DNA of 64,000 nt from Rutidosis leptorrhynchoides (lineage: Eukaryota; Streptophyta; Magnoliopsida; Asterales; Asteraceae). Within the stretch, counting starts at the first letter, position 1. Each line of letters opens with the position of its first letter. The translations under genes and the position numbers were made by a program. The stretch is taken from NCBI RefSeq assembly GCF_046630445.1, contig NC_092339.1:75844001-75908000 (forward strand), written 5' to 3'. This document shows, piece by piece, positions 1 to 13,478 of this stretch. The notes under the pieces are model-generated. The model was not told the origin of the DNA and ran no database searches. It saw only the letters and a program-made list of their open reading frames with translations.

Positions 1-526
1 AATACAACTACTACTTTACTAGTATTTTTAATGGTAACCAAGTGTTTAAGATAAAAATCCGAAAGAATTTAACCCCTTCCCACACTTAAGATCTTGCAAT
101 GCCCTCATTTGCAAGAAATCAGTAACAATTTATATTATTGAGGGTGATTAGCGTAGAAAAATGATTAAATTTTACCAAAGTTTCTAAACATATTGGCGTT
201 TGTTTTCTGAATGATAAATGGTGCATATCATTTGTTCATTCCGTCTTGTTGTTATTTCACATATATTTTGCATCTTGTCGTCAAAATTAGTTGCTTTTGC
301 TGAACTTAATGCCAGTCTTTGAAAATGCGTTGTTTTTCCCTGTTGTGTACATAAGATAAACTGCAAACATATATACATATTTTTGAAGTTTGGTATATTA
401 CCCCACATTCAAAAATTATTAAAATCTAATAATAAAAGTTAGAAAATTATAAAAACTATTACAATATTAACATAAGTATTAAATGTATCAACATTACAAA
501 TAATAAAATAAATAAAACTAAGTAGA
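1..526 (-). other. Athila copy 1, 3' non-coding segment
   Basis: This AT-rich stretch lies downstream of the env-like ORF on the minus strand. It has no long ORF, and no LTR start or polypurine tract is visible, so the 3' LTR begins further left. I see nothing else in it. Confidence 0.5.
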
Positions 527-1879
527 CTAGGGATGATACTGATACCAGTAGGGGTTCCATGCATAACCGTATGTGTTATAGAATGCTTCGGCTGGGTTAT
601 ACGTAGGATACGGTGGTTGGATCTCTATAGACCAGGGAGGAAATATGGGCGATGGAGTAGGAATATAGTTTCTACCTATTTGTTGGCAATAAGCTATGAT
701 TTGGTTTTGATGAACTTGCCAATCTTCAAATGCTCGATGTCTAGCATTTTCGTACTCTTGTGAAGCTATAAACCTTTGCATTTCTGTCATTTCATTTCCC
801 CCTCCCACATTACCTGGCTGTTGGTTTCTCTCAACCTGTGGATGTCTACCATTATATCGTACTGCAGCGTTATTTCGCCTCTTCAAAACTTTAGCACCAT
901 GGTATACATTTAAACCAATTGTATCGTGGGGTTCTGGTTCTTCGATTAGTAATCCCCCCCGACTTATATCCACACCGAGATATTCAGCAATCAAAGTAAT
1001 AAATATACCACCTCCTATTATACTGTGCGGTCTCATCCCTCTAACCATAGCTGATAAATAATAACCCACACAATACGGTATACTTACAGCGCTTTGTGGG
1101 TCTCGAATACACATATGGTAAAACAAATCCTGTTCATTTACCTTTTCCTTATTCTTACCTCGTTGTGTAATAGAATTGGCTAAAAAGCTATGAATTACTC
1201 TTAACTCTGCTCGATCTATATCCAAATAAGAGTAATTTCCCCCTTTAAATCGGTGATGGCTAGTCATTTGACTCCATACACCATGCGTATCAAAATTTTC
1301 ATCAATTTTCCTACCGTTCAATATCAACCCTCTACAATCGGCAGATGCTAGCTCCTCAGGCGTATATATACGTAAGGCCTGAGCTATCTCTAGTAAAGAC
1401 ATGTGGCGCATCGAACCTCCTAACAAAAATCTAATAAAAGATCGATCGGTTAAACTAACTACCCGATCATTTATTTCTATACTACACAATAATTCTTCAC
1501 ACCATACTTTATATACAGGTCTACGTATGCTGAATAATCCTACCCAATCGTTAAAAGTAGAATTACCATACCTCTGTGTAAGTAATTCTCTAATTGGCCC
1601 GGCTAATTCTACAGCTTCTAATGGTGCCCATTCTATTACCCTAGGTACTTCAACAGCTTTAGAATGAAGAGTATGCAAACCCCTTTGGTATTTTGGATAA
1701 TCTATCCAACGTCTGTCAAATCTCAAGTTCGGGTGTAACTCTTCCATGTGCATATCTGAAAATGTCATGACTGGAAGAGGTATATCTTGTTTGTAGTAGT
1801 TATCCACCTCCTGTTGTTCCGCATTCTCAGCAGGAGCATTGCGAGCTTGGGATAAAGATTCACCCCTTTCAGTCTGCAA
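527..1879 (-). CDS. Athila env-like (ORF3) protein, 450 aa
   Basis: This is an uninterrupted 450-codon reading frame 3' of integrase, the position of the env-like ORF in Athila elements. The N-terminal half carries blocks I recognise from plant Athila ORFs, such as SFIRFLLGGSMRHMSLLE around residues 145-165 and FKGGNYSYLD near 210. The C-terminal 70 residues are rich in Pro, Tyr, Trp, Asn and Gln. No signal peptide or convincing hydrophobic segment stands out, so an envelope role is unproven. The start is the first ATG of the frame. The family is known to express such downstream ORFs by splicing, which cannot be verified here. Its openness compared with the broken pol suggests either recency or chance. 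Confidence 0.75.
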   Translation of the reverse strand: MQTERGESLSQARNAPAENAEQQEVDNYYKQDIPLPVMTFSDMHMEELHPNLRFDRRWIDYPKYQRGLHTLHSKAVEVPRVIEWAPLEAVELAGPIRELLTQRYGNSTFNDWVGLFSIRRPVYKVWCEELLCSIEINDRVVSLTDRSFIRFLLGGSMRHMSLLEIAQALRIYTPEELASADCRGLILNGRKIDENFDTHGVWSQMTSHHRFKGGNYSYLDIDRAELRVIHSFLANSITQRGKNKEKVNEQDLFYHMCIRDPQSAVSIPYCVGYYLSAMVRGMRPHSIIGGGIFITLIAEYLGVDISRGGLLIEEPEPHDTIGLNVYHGAKVLKRRNNAAVRYNGRHPQVERNQQPGNVGGGNEMTEMQRFIASQEYENARHRAFEDWQVHQNQIIAYCQQIGRNYIPTPSPIFPPWSIEIQPPYPTYNPAEAFYNTYGYAWNPYWYQYHP

Positions 1880-3599
1880 AACACATCAAACACAATTTTT
1901 GTGCATCCAAATATGCATTAGTGTCAGCAAAATCATCAATCAAAATAATTACAATGACATGTTCAATTTATATCAAACTTAAGCTCATTTTCATATTTTT
2001 ATCAAATCTACACTTTTTCAAATAAGCATATACGAAAATGTTCACCAAGTTCATAAGCATTCAACTCAAATAACATGTCAAAATAATCATTACTAGCAAT
2101 TAAACAAGTTTCAAATGACATTATCTCTTAAAAATCAAGTTCATGAATTTTAGACTTGAAAAAGTCCACTTTAATTCTCAAAATCATGTTTAGGCTCAAA
2201 GTTTGGATCATTTAACTACCTAAACATGTTACACTACTTAATTTAGCAACAATTCATGACAAAAATCGGCCATAACCTGTTTATATCAAAAAGCCCCAAA
2301 TTGCTCAAGAACACAAAACCTAGATTACTCAAAATTTGAAGTTTAAGGCTTCTAATCATGTTAAATAGCATCAATCTAGGTTATACAAGCATAATACATA
2401 AGCAATTTAAGCATAATTACACTAAAAAGTATCAAAATCGAATTGGGTAAAAAAATTGCTCAAGAACACTAATTTTCGGATTAAATGGTGTTTAGGTGTA
2501 GAAATTTACCGTTTTTCTTGAGTAATTCCTTGATAGCATCCTTCTCAACATGATTTTAGTAAAAAATGTGATGATTTTTGGTGAAAAATTCGGATTTTAG
2601 AGGTGATTTTTGGTATTTTTCGCAGTTTTATGTGTGTGGTAGTGTGAGACTGATCTGTTCGGCCCTTTTATTTTTTTTCTGGGTTTTTGGTCCTCCGCGA
2701 GTCGCGGCATTTGGACCTTAGAAACTCTGCAACTCGCGGTGTTTGGTTTTTTTATTTATTTTATTTTATATATAAAACCTTATACTTTATAAAACTTATA
2801 ATTAATTAAATTTTAAAAATTTGTTTTTCCTTTAGGAGCGAGGGTGTTTCGGATCGATGTCCTAGTCCGTCCCTCGACAAAATTTTAAAATTTGTCAATT
2901 CAAAGCGCGGTTTTAAAAGTAAAGATTTTTGGGTTTTTTTAATGTTTTTGGCATACTTTAGTTTAATAAGATTAAAAATAATGATAATAAAAGTTCTCGT
3001 CCCTCCCTCGGGTAAAGCAATTTCGGTTCAAAGACCTAGTCTTCAACTTACGACGAATTTTAAAAATTATATTTTTAACTTAACGAAATAAAGTAAATTT
3101 TTGTTTTTAAATTCACACCAAACTTAATTAAAAATTCATATTATAAATGCACACCAAACTTATATTTAATTTTGTTGTTATACATACAAACTTATATTAA
3201 AAATATTAAAAATTTTCAAATATTGACAAACTTAAATATATTGATCTTACAAAGTTCACAATATTAATTTAAGATTTATATATTAATTTTAAAAACATGG
3301 TAAAAATAAAATTAAAAATCTTTTTGGCTTTTATCCCACTTTAATCAATCAAATATTATCAAAAATATGTGCCCCTCTTTTCGGTAAAGTAATTTCGGTT
3401 CCATGACCTAATTTAACTCATGACGAATTTTTGAAATATTTTGGGTTGATTGATTAAAGATATTTATACCTTAAGAATAAACGTTAAATTTCGCAGTGAT
3501 GTAATAAATTTTTGTATGATATCAATAATTTCGGTCGCCAAACCTAATTTTATTCAATACCAATTTAATACTTTATAGCGAATAAATTAGCGTTTATTA
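1880..3599 (-). other. Non-coding spacer between the two 3' ORFs of Athila copy 1
   Basis: This 1.7-kb AT-rich spacer has no ORF of note. It contains a pair of GC-rich near-palindromes (2,693-2,707 and 2,725-2,739) related to CTCCGCGAGTCGCGG, which also occur in pairs in the leader and the LTR. Similar short T/A-rich blocks, with phrases close to 'cctcgggtaaagcaatttcgg', occur near 3,003 and again near 3,376, hinting at internal duplication. No splice site can be assigned. Confidence 0.5.
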
Positions 3600-4079
3600 T
3601 CAAAAGGTTAAAAATAAAAATAAAAATAAAAACTGTACAGACTTACCTGTGAGATAGTATTCATAGTGATATGATCTATCCCACTCATAAGATAGTCGGT
3701 TTAATTGGTTTTCTATAGCTACAAAGGCGTAACCTCGAGCATTCAGTGTTTTTTCTTCTAAACATATGAACGGTCCGTCTCTGCATAAAGTAACAAATTC
3801 GGTGTTTGAATAGGTTTGATTATTTGAACATTTACCTCCATGTGACCATTTTCCGTATTTGTGACATCTTTCAAGGTGTCGTGCTCTTCTTTTCGCTGCG
3901 GATTTGGATTTTCCTTTACCAAATTGTAACTTATTATCTTCGCATCTGGATTCTTTTCTTACTCCGTCCAATCTTTCTTTGATTACTGATACTATTTCAC
4001 TCGGAAGTGTGTCATTATTACGTTTAGTGATCAAAGCGTGTAGCATTAGACCATGGTTTAGTTCACAGGCAGTCTTCAT
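3600..4079 (-). CDS. Small Cys/His-containing ORF downstream of integrase (Athila copy 1), 159 aa
   Basis: This 159-codon frame lies between integrase and the env-like ORF. It is basic in the middle (AAKRRARHLERCHKYGKWSH) and has a Cys/His-rich stretch resembling a zinc-knuckle remnant. A recognisable block, CRDGPFICLEEKTLNARGYAF in part, follows. I have seen this ORF type alongside Asteraceae Athila elements but know of no assigned function. The C-terminus ends in a low-complexity Phe/Leu run encoded by an A-rich tract, so the natural end is uncertain. Its position suggests an accessory protein of the element rather than a host gene. Confidence 0.5.
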   Translation of the reverse strand: MKTACELNHGLMLHALITKRNNDTLPSEIVSVIKERLDGVRKESRCEDNKLQFGKGKSKSAAKRRARHLERCHKYGKWSHGGKCSNNQTYSNTEFVTLCRDGPFICLEEKTLNARGYAFVAIENQLNRLSYEWDRSYHYEYYLTGKSVQFLFLFLFLTF

Positions 4080-4250
4080 TTCGTAAAAACCTAAAAAAAT
4101 AAAAATTCAGAATGGGGGAAGAAGACTAGTTCTTTAGGGTCTGCTAGGGAAAGACCATTCGGGTTCCATTTTCGAGAACTACACGAAAATAGAAAATCTA
4201 ACTCTAACAGAAATACATATTATCCTTTAAAGACTTGATTCTCCCCACAC

Positions 4251-7200
4251 TTAGTTAGCTGTGGTGTCGAAATTGTGATTAACTTCGTTGTCGACTTCCA
4301 TCGGACTATCTATGTAGTGTTTAACTCTGTGACCATTAACCTTAAATTCAATCTCATTTGAATTTATTAACTCTACTGTTCCATATGGGAAAACTCTTTT
4401 GACTATGAATGGTCCAGACCATCTTGATTTCAATTTTCCAGGAAATAGCTTGAATCGTGAATTGAAAAGAAGAACTCTGTCTCCTTCTTTGAATTCTTTT
4501 GAACTTCTGATTCTTTTATCATGCCATTTCTTCGTTCTTTCCTTATATATCAACGAATTTTCGTATGCTTCTTGTCTTAATTCTTCTAATTCGTTTAATT
4601 GACTTAACCGTAGACGTCCAGCTTCATGTAAATCAAGATTACATGTCTTCAAAGCCCAAAATGCTTTGTGTTCAATTTCTACTGGAAGATGACATGCTTT
4701 TCCATAAACAAGTCTAAAAGGTGTGGTTCCAATTGGAGTTTTGTAGGCTGTTCTAAAATCCCAGAGTGCATCCTCCAATTTAATGGACCATTCCTTCGGA
4801 TTTGATCCTACGGTTTTCTCTAGAATACGTTTTAAAGCTCGGTTGGTATTTTCAACTTGTCCACTTGTTTGTGGATGATATGCAGTGGAGATTTTATGAG
4901 TTACTTCATATCTTTTAAGAACTTTCTCAAGTTGATTATTACAAAAATGAGTTCTCCGATCACTTATTAAAGCTTTCGGTGTTCCAAACTTTGCAAAAAG
5001 ACGTTTTAAAAAGTTGACTACAACTCGTGCATCGTTAGTTGGGAGAGCTTGTGCTTCCGCCCATTTAGATACATAATCAATGGCTACGAGAATATAGAGA
5101 TTATTATGAGATTTTGGAAATGGACCCATAAAGTCAATACCCCAAATGTCAAATACTTCACATACTTGAATGACATTTTGTGGCATTTTATCACGTTGAC
5201 TTATTTTTCCGTCCCTTTGACAAGCATCACAGGATTTGCAAAGAAGGTGTGCGTCTTTGTAAATTGTAGGCCAATAGAATCCAGCATCATAAACTTTTCT
5301 TGCTGTTAGTTGAGGCCCATAGTGCCCTCCTGTTGGTCATGTGTGACAATGGTTTAAAATTTTACTAGCTTCATCTCCGAATACACATCGGCGTATTATT
5401 CCATCTGGACAACTTTTAAATAGATGTGGATCTTCCCAGAAATAGTGTTTTATATCGCTAAAGAATTTCTTTCGTTTTTGGTACGACAATACTTTTCAAG
5501 GAATCCACATACTAAGTAGTTTGCATAGTCTGCAAACCATGGAATTTTATTATAATCTATCTTCAATAGATATTCATCAGGAAAGTTGTCTTGTATGGCC
5601 AATTCATTTAGAACTTCTAATTCGGGATTTTCAAGACGAGAAAGATGATCAGCGGCGAGATTTTCTGCTCCTCTTTTATCTCAGATTTCAATATCGAACT
5701 CTTGTAAGAGTAAGATCCAATGGATTAGTCTTGGTTTGGCATCTTGTTTCGAAAATAGGTATCTAAGAGCAGAATGGTCGGTATAGACCACCGTTTTTGC
5801 TAGAACGAGATATGAACAAAATTTGTCAAAAGCAAAGACAATAGTAAGGAGTTCTTTTTCAGTAGTTGTGTAATTCGTTTGTGCTCCTTGTAACGTCTTA
5901 CTAGCATAATATATAGGTTGAAATCGTTTTTCAATTCTTTGTCCTAAAACGGCTCCCATTGCAAAATCACTTGCATCGCACATTAGTTCAAACGGTAAAT
6001 TCCAATTTGGTGTTATCATGATCGGCGCATTAGTGAGTTTCTCTTTAATAATATTAAAAGATCTGATGCATTCATCTGAAAAGATGAATGGGGCATCCTT
6101 TTCTAGGAGTTTATTCATAGGAGTGGCAATTTTAGAAAAATCTTTTATAAAACGTCGGTAAAAACCGGCATGCCCTATAAAACTCCTAACTCCTCTAACA
6201 TTGGTGGGATGTGGAATTTTAGCAATTACATCTACTTTAGCTCTATCCACTTCAATTCCTTCTTTTGAAATTTTATGTCCAAGAACGATGCCTTCTTTAA
6301 CCATGAAATGGCATTTCTCCCAATTAAGTACTAGATTTGATTGTTCGCATCTAATAAGCATTCATTCCAGATTAACTAGACATGATTCAAATGTATCACC
6401 GAAGACTGAAAAGTCATCCATAAAAACTTCCATGCATTCTTCTATCATGTCGTGAAAAATCACCATCATGCACCTTTGAAAGGTTGCAGGGGCGTTGCAA
6501 AGTCCAAATGGCATGCGTTTGTAAGCAAAAGTACCATAAGGGCACGTGAATGTGGTTTTCTCTTGATCTTCGGGTGCTATTGGAATTTGAAAATATCCGG
6601 AAAAACTATCTAGAAAACAATAGTAACTGTTTCCGGCTAGCCTTTCCAACATTTGATCAATGAAAGGTAAGGGAAAGTGATCTTTTCTGGTGGCGTCATT
6701 TAATTTTCTATAATCAATACATACACGCCATCCTGTTACAGTCCTAGTAGGAATAAGCTCATTTTTTTCATTTGTAATGACAGTCATGCCACCCTTCTTA
6801 GGCACGCATTGAACTGGGCTTACCCATGGACTATCAGAGATTGGATAAATTAAACCTGCATCTAGCAGTTTAATAATTTCTTTTTTAACTACATCTTGCA
6901 TATTAGGATTTAGTCTTCGTTGGCGTTGCACATACGTTTTATGACCTTCTTCCATAAGGATTTTATGTGTGCAATACGAAGGACTTATTCCTTTAATATC
7001 ATGAATCTTCCATGCAATGGCTGGTTTATGAGCTTTCAACACAGAAATGAGTTGTGATTTCTCATTTTCAGTAAGAGAAGACGATATTATTACAGGTAAT
7101 TCAGATTCACCATGTAAATAAGCGTATTCCAAATGGTTTGGAAATGGCTTTAACTCTAATTTCGGTGGTTCTTCTATTGATGATTTATATCGATATCTGT

Positions 7201-8446
7201 CTTCTTCTTTTAGCATTTGAATTTCTTCTGTTGTTGGTTCATATCCATTTGCTATTAGTGTAGCTAACATTTCAGCTTCATCAATTTGTTCAGTTCCTTC
7301 TCCTAAAGAACATTCTCCTGTTCCTTGTAATTCTGGAAATTCTTCCAACAATTCTGCATGTGAATCTATAGTTTGAATATAATAACATGTATCATCTGCA
7401 GATTGCGGTTGTTGCATTGCTCTATCAACTGAAAAGGTAACACTCTCGTCCTCTATACTTAGGGTCAGTTTCTTACCAAACACGTCTATCATTGCTTTAG
7501 CCGTGTTTAAGAATGGTCTTCCTAATATGAGAGGAACTTGAGAATCTTCTTCCATGTCCAGAACAACAAAATCTACTGGAAATACTAAAGTACCAACTTT
7601 AACTAGCATGTTCTCCATTATCACTCTAGAATATTTTATTGATCTATCGGCTAGTTGTATACTTATTCTGGTTGGTTTCAATTCTCCAAGGTCTAGTTTA
7701 GCGTATAATGAATACGGCATTAGATTTATACTAGCACCTAAGTCTGTCAATGCTTCTATTGAACTAAGACTACCCAGAAAACATGGAATTGTGAAACTTC
7801 CTGGATCAGATAGTTTTTCTGGTATCTTATTCAACAGCACTGCTGAACAATTAGCATTCATAGTAACAGCCGAGATTTCTTCCATTTTCTTTCTATTTGA
7901 GATTAGATCTTTCAGAAATTTAGCATATCTAGGCATTCCTGAAATCACATCAATGAAAGGAAGATTGACATTTATTTGTTTAAACATATCCAAGAATTTG
8001 GATTGCTCGGCTTCAAGTTTTTCTTTTTTCATTTTACTTGGGTAAGGAAGTGGTGGTTGGTATGGTTTAACATAAGGTTTATCCTTAACTGTATTATCTT
8101 CATTAACCTTTTCAACTACCGGTTCTTTTTTCTTATCTTGTTCAGTTTGTGGTTCTTTTGGAATAGGAATAGCTTCTTCAGAATTTACAGGTATTTCAGG
8201 TGGTTTAAGTGTTGTACCACTTCTTGTGGTAATGGCTTTAGCTGTTTCATTCCGGGGGTTAGCATTTGTATCACTAGGTAGACTTCCCGGTTTTCTTTCA
8301 CCTATTAACCTTGCTAGGTTACTTACTTCTTGTTCCAAATTTTGAATAAAAGCTTGTTGATTTCTAAATGCTTGAGCATTTTGTTCATTAGTTTGTTTTT
8401 GAGATATGAAAAACTGCGTTTGAGTTTCAACTAGCTTCGTCATCAT
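4251..8446 (-). pseudogene. Athila copy 1 pol region (protease, RT, RNase H, integrase), broken
   Basis: Domain order on the minus strand is classic Ty3/gypsy. The aspartic protease has an active-site-type block (LTDLGASINLMPY) and the flap/C-terminal block LILGRPFL (about 7,500-7,800). Reverse transcriptase has MPFGLCNAPATF and the catalytic FMDDF (about 6,390-6,700). RNase H has the TDHSALRYL block (about 5,750). Integrase has the core motif [15 protein letters not shown] and a GPY/F-like C-terminal module, [19 protein letters not shown] (4,251-5,190). The integrase end carries no chromodomain, which fits Athila rather than a chromovirus. The region is interrupted in a few places and so is a fossil, although sequence quality suggests a geologically young copy. 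Confidence 0.9.
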
Positions 8447-8449
8447 ATC

Positions 8450-9850
8450 TTCTAAATTCGGCTTTTTATCATCGGTTTGTGGTGGTTTGTTTTAAAAATT
8501 AGGTCTTTGCTGATTGTAAGTATTATTGGATACTTGTTGATTGCTAGGACCTTGTTGGTTGTTGTATGGAATATTTCGGTTATAGTTCTGGATTTGATTG
8601 TAAATCGGTCTTGGCGGTTGATAATTATTCTGATAATTATTTCCAGGCCTTTGGTTTATGTATGAAATATTCTCTCTTTGTTCCATTGTTAATTCAATAC
8701 TGAGACAATCTTTTGTCAAATGTGGTCCTCCACACTGCTCACAACTAATTCGTATTGAGTGGATATCTTTAGTCATCTTTTCCATTCGTCTCTCGACAGC
8801 ATCTATCTTTGCAGAAATAGAATCTAAGTCATGGCTAGAATCGGCTCTAGCTGCTTTAGATGATCTAACGATATCTTTTTCTTGGTGCCACTCATGTGAG
8901 TGGGAAGCAGTGTTATCAATAATTTTGTAAGCATCAGTTTCGGTTTTCTTCATAATAGAACTACCAGCTGCTATATCTATGTCTTTTCTTGTAGTGATGT
9001 CGCATCCTTGGTAGAATATTTGTACTATTTGACAGGTGTCTAAACCATGTTGCGGACATCCTCTTAATAACTTTCCAAATCTAGTCCACGCCTCATATAG
9101 AGTTTCATTTGGTTTCTGTGTGAACGTAACAATTTCTCCTTGAAGTCTTACGGCTTTAGATGCCGGAAAGAATTGTTTAAGAAATTTTTCAACTAAAACA
9201 TCTCATGTATCAATCGCCCCTTCAGGTAACGATTCCAACCAATCTTTGGCTTCTCCCTTTAAAGTCCAGGGAAATAACATGAGATATATCTGTTCATCTT
9301 CCACTTCTCTTATTTTAAATAGTGTGCAGATCCTATTAAAGGTACGAAGATGTTTATTTGGATCTTCCTTCGGCGCACCACTAAATTGGCATTGATTAGT
9401 CACCATGTGTAGAATTTGTCCTTTGATTTCATAATCTGGCGCATTGATGTCTGGATGAGTAATTGCGTGACCTTGGCCAGTGCGTTTAGCTCTCATTCGG
9501 TCTTCCATACTTAAAGGTTCCAGATTCTCCATGTTTGAATTTGTTGAATCGGAATCACTAGAGGATTCTGATTTAATGGTTCGTTCCTCAACAATCTCTG
9601 TTTGAATGATTGGTGGTTCCGGAGGAAAAATTAATGGTTCAGGATCTATGAATCGTCCCTGAATATTCTCCGGATTCTCAATTGTGAGGTCGGATTCAAA
9701 AAATGGATTATCGGAAATTTGAATTGGAGTACTTGGTCGACTGGATGACGATTCTAAAGAAAAATCAACGGCGGTAATATTTGCTAGATGTCTTGATCGA
9801 GTTACAGGTGGTGAACGTACAAAAGGTGGTGAACGTTTTGCTCGGTGCAT
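8450..9850 (-). pseudogene. Athila copy 1 gag region, broken
   Basis: The gag precursor region starts at an ATG at 9,850 (MHRAKRSPPFVRSPP). It has an acidic Ser-rich N-terminus, then the retrotransposon gag domain with TPWAF-class features (FNRICTLFKIREVEDEQIYL, then LFPWTLKGEAKDWLESLP). The C-terminal part is a Gln/Asn-rich tail preceded by a zinc-knuckle-like CEQCGGPHLTKDC block. These features are typical of Athila/Tat gag, the capsid-nucleocapsid precursor. The region is not one open frame in this copy and is scored as broken. Confidence 0.85.
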
Positions 9851-11382
9851 TCACTGAATATCCTATTAGTTTTTAAAAGGAAAGAAAAATTATATAAGTT
9901 ATCCAATTAATAGACTTTTCTGATTTTGCCCACGTTTCGAATAGCCAAAAGATGCAGCAGAGGGGCAGGATTCGTTTGGTCTCAATATAATTGAGGACTG
10001 TTTGGCTCCAATAACCCGATCCACGTACAAATCGAACTATTACTACGAACCAGAAAATTTTGATGTCTATTAATTTAACCACTTAAAATAAATTTTCGTA
10101 ATTTTAAGAAGTATAGATAAGAAGTAGAAAAAATTCTAAGTCCTAAAAACTAGAATGACGAGAAATAAGAAAGAAAAAGAGCGCGTCGAAAAAGGTCGAA
10201 AAATAAAAGGCGTCGAAAAATACGAAAGAAAAAAAATGACTTTAAAACTTAAAAACACTCGACTAACCCAAACTTATTACTACCACTAACTTAAAATTAT
10301 AATCGCAAATTGAGATTACTAATTGGAATGATAATTGATACATAGGTAAAAGGTGTCTAAAAATAGTAAAGCTTACAAGTAAAACTATATCCCAAATGGC
10401 AATAACTTAAAAAAAAAAAACAAAAATTTAAAAAGGCGTCGCAAAATTCTAAAGCACCTAGATCTTAGTCTAAAGAAAAAGCACTTAAGGGATTTTACGA
10501 CAAAGCCTAAAAATCTATAAATAAAAATAACTATGGCAAAAATTAAGTTTAAAACTAAAAACTAGCGAAAAACACAAAAGTTACGCTAAAAACAAATAAA
10601 AAGGGACAAAATATAAAAATATACTAAAGGTTGTAAAAAAAAGTACAATTTTTTATAAAAATATTATTTTTATATTATTTATTTTATAAAACTATTAATT
10701 TTTATATATTAATAAAACTAAATAAACTTAATATTACAAATTAAATAAATAAAACTAAATTAATTAAAATTAATTAACTAATCAAACCCTAATTAGGTTT
10801 TAAAATTAATAATTAATAATAATAATAATTATCCCGTAATTAATGCTGTTAGGGTTCCTGTGTGGCCCGTGTCAGACGGCTCCGCGAGTCGCGATTGGTC
10901 CGGTTCAATAACTCCGCGAGTCGCGGAGGGTTCAGGCTCAGACGAGATGCAGGTCAAAATTCAACAGGTCAGTTTTATTTATATTTTATTTATTTATTTT
11001 TCTGTTTTAAATAAAATATATTTATATAAATTTAATAAAACTTATATTTTAAAACCTAAAATAAAAATAGAAATATTTTATAATTTTATAAATAAAACTC
11101 TTAAAACTAGATTTATAAATGTTTTTTTTCTTCAGTTTTTTGATTTTATGTTTAAAATAAAAACAAAATAAATAAAACTTATATTTTTATAAAATAAAAA
11201 TCAAGAAACTTCATAAAACTTAAATATTTAACAAACTCTTAAAAATATTTATATTTTTGTTTTCTTTTTATATTTTCGAATATTTAAAACGTATTTTTAC
11301 AAAAGCGTATTTTAATAAAAGTAAACTAAAAATAAAAATCTTTTTTTTTTAATATTTAGCGTTGCGCTTTCGGCGTTTAAGT
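9851..11382 (-). other. Untranslated leader of Athila copy 1
   Basis: About 1.5 kb of very AT-rich, non-coding DNA lies between the primer-binding site and gag. A long leader is usual for Athila. It includes a second pair of the GC-rich near-palindromes (10,880-10,894 and 10,912-10,926) and long A-rich stretches. No host feature is recognised. Confidence 0.6.
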
Positions 11383-11400
11383 TCCCCGGCAGCGGCGCCA
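11383..11400 (-). other. Primer-binding site of Athila copy 1 (tRNA-Asp type)
   Basis: On the minus strand the site reads TGGCGCCGCTGCCGGGGA, ten bases inside the LTR end. This matches the 3' end of plant tRNA-Asp, the usual primer of Athila/Tat elements. It fixes the orientation and the inner LTR edge. Confidence 0.9.
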
Positions 11401-11409
11401 AAAATGCTT

Positions 11410-13478
<2,069 letters not shown>

